A stretch of DNA of 42,804 bases from CAZUNB01 sp964622235 (lineage in GTDB: Bacteria; Patescibacteriota; Saccharimonadia; Saccharimonadales; JAGPDM01): positions 1 through 42,804 of the forward strand of contig CAZUNB010000006.1 in NCBI GenBank assembly GCA_964622235.1. Direction: 5' to 3'. The first letter of the stretch is position 1, and every line of letters begins with the position of its first letter. Of this stretch, positions 42,427-42,804 are shown piece after piece. Under the pieces are notes generated by a model, which worked only from the letters and a program-made list of their open reading frames with translations, was not told the origin of the DNA and ran no database searches. A program made the position numbers and the translations under genes.

Positions 42427-42804
42427 GTGCGCAAAGTATCATTTATCCTAGTTACATTATTTTTTGTTTTTTTCGGCGGCCTTGGGCTGGTCGGCTGGTA
42501 TCTTGCACCCAATGATGAATTACAGCAGGCTGATGCAATTATAGCCATCAGCGGAGGAGATACGAAAGCCAGAACTGATGAAGCATCTAGTCTCTATCTT
42601 AAAGGTTGGGCACCGCGTTTGATTGTTGCGGGTGCAGCTAGTGATCCTGAAAGCCCAAGTAACGCCACCGTTATGCGACGAATTGCAGTATCACAGGGAG
42701 TTCCAGAAAGCGCTATAACTGTTGAGGATTATTCTCGTGATACTAATGAAAATGCTAACAAGGTCGCAGAGCTATTTGCCGAAAAGCCAGCTAAGGTTAT
42801 TCTA
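42427..42804 (+). CDS. YdcF/DUF218-family membrane protein, 3' partial
   Basis: The first 126 residues of a YdcF-like protein cut by the window end. An N-terminal membrane helix (FILVTLFFVFFGGLGLVGWY, residues 6-25) is followed by the DUF218 domain: DAIIAISGGDTKARTDEA, LYLKGWAPRLIVAGAA and QGVPESAITVEDYSRDTNEN match the DaIvvLGgg, G-ap-iivsG and S-nT-eN blocks. YdcF/SanA-type proteins are linked to envelope functions but their reaction is not established. The GTG start at 42427 is supported by the -10 box 6 bases before it and by the position of the membrane helix. Confidence 0.8.
   Translation, partial: MRKVSFILVTLFFVFFGGLGLVGWYLAPNDELQQADAIIAISGGDTKARTDEASSLYLKGWAPRLIVAGAASDPESPSNATVMRRIAVSQGVPESAITVEDYSRDTNENANKVAELFAEKPAKVIL

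Noticed and set aside
2..42804. CRISPR array, insertion sequence, integrase or prophage genes
   Set aside because: No regularly spaced repeats, transposase, integrase or phage structural motifs were found on either strand.

Overview
The window looks like a chromosomal segment of a Patescibacteria/CPR bacterium, most likely Candidatus Saccharibacteria (TM7) or a close relative. The basis is indirect: modest GC, very compact and overlapping genes, standard genetic code with TGA read as stop, several -10 boxes lying directly against start codons, a gene set built around glycolysis and cell-wall handling, a DUF348/G5/Rpf-type secreted protein and giant membrane proteins. No rRNA gene is present, so this assignment is inference. 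Two 10-N runs (21476-21485, 33299-33308) are assembly gaps whose length is a placeholder. Each interrupts a real gene (tRNA-Pro and an rpf-like gene), and the flanking structure shows the true gap is not 10 bases.

Layout. 1-3.5 kb: the end of a flavin-dependent luciferase-like oxidoreductase, an F420-reductase-like dinucleotide-binding protein, a P-loop kinase and two HAD hydrolases. 3.57-3.65 kb: tRNA-Arg. 3.7-5.1 kb: Nudix hydrolase and folD. 5.1-9.4 kb: a cell-wall cluster (Mur ligase lacking its N-terminal domain, alpha/beta hydrolase, DegT-type aminotransferase, FemAB-type transferase). 9.4-10.8 kb: malic enzyme. 10.8-13.8 kb, minus strand: a complete proline operon proB-proC-proA with ATGA overlaps. 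13.9-21.0 kb: the least familiar region. A minus-strand aminotransferase, single-domain response regulator and FNR-like reductase stand back to back with a plus-strand adenylate-forming enzyme (PaaK-like), a cysteine-free ThiF/E1-like enzyme and a membrane histidine kinase. I read this as a candidate small-molecule synthesis and sensing locus. 21.0-21.8 kb: a small membrane protein, tRNA-Pro and tRNA-Glu with terminators. 21.9-26.5 kb: the lower-glycolysis operon pyk-pgk-(unknown)-tpiA-(unknown membrane protein). 26.6-28.7 kb: PcrA/UvrD helicase. 28.8-33.9 kb: a 1307-residue polytopic protein with an internal duplication, then the Rpf-like protein. 33.9-36.4 kb: PPC-domain protein, Nudix, ksgA, a tmRNA-end-like hairpin and pgeF/yfiH. 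36.4-38.3 kb: a transglutaminase-fold membrane protein lacking the catalytic Cys. 38.3-41.2 kb: metG, tatD and two small unknown genes. 41.3-42.8 kb: cysteine desulfurase-like enzyme and the start of a YdcF protein.

How it fits together: the gene content suits a fermentative, small-genome, host-dependent lifestyle. There is substrate-level ATP production (Pgk, Pyk) with malic enzyme, folate one-carbon interconversion, and heavy investment in cell-wall modification and muralytic proteins. The full proline pathway is unusual for such a lineage. No CRISPR array, insertion sequence, integrase or rRNA was seen, and no gene-free stretch exceeds 300 bases.
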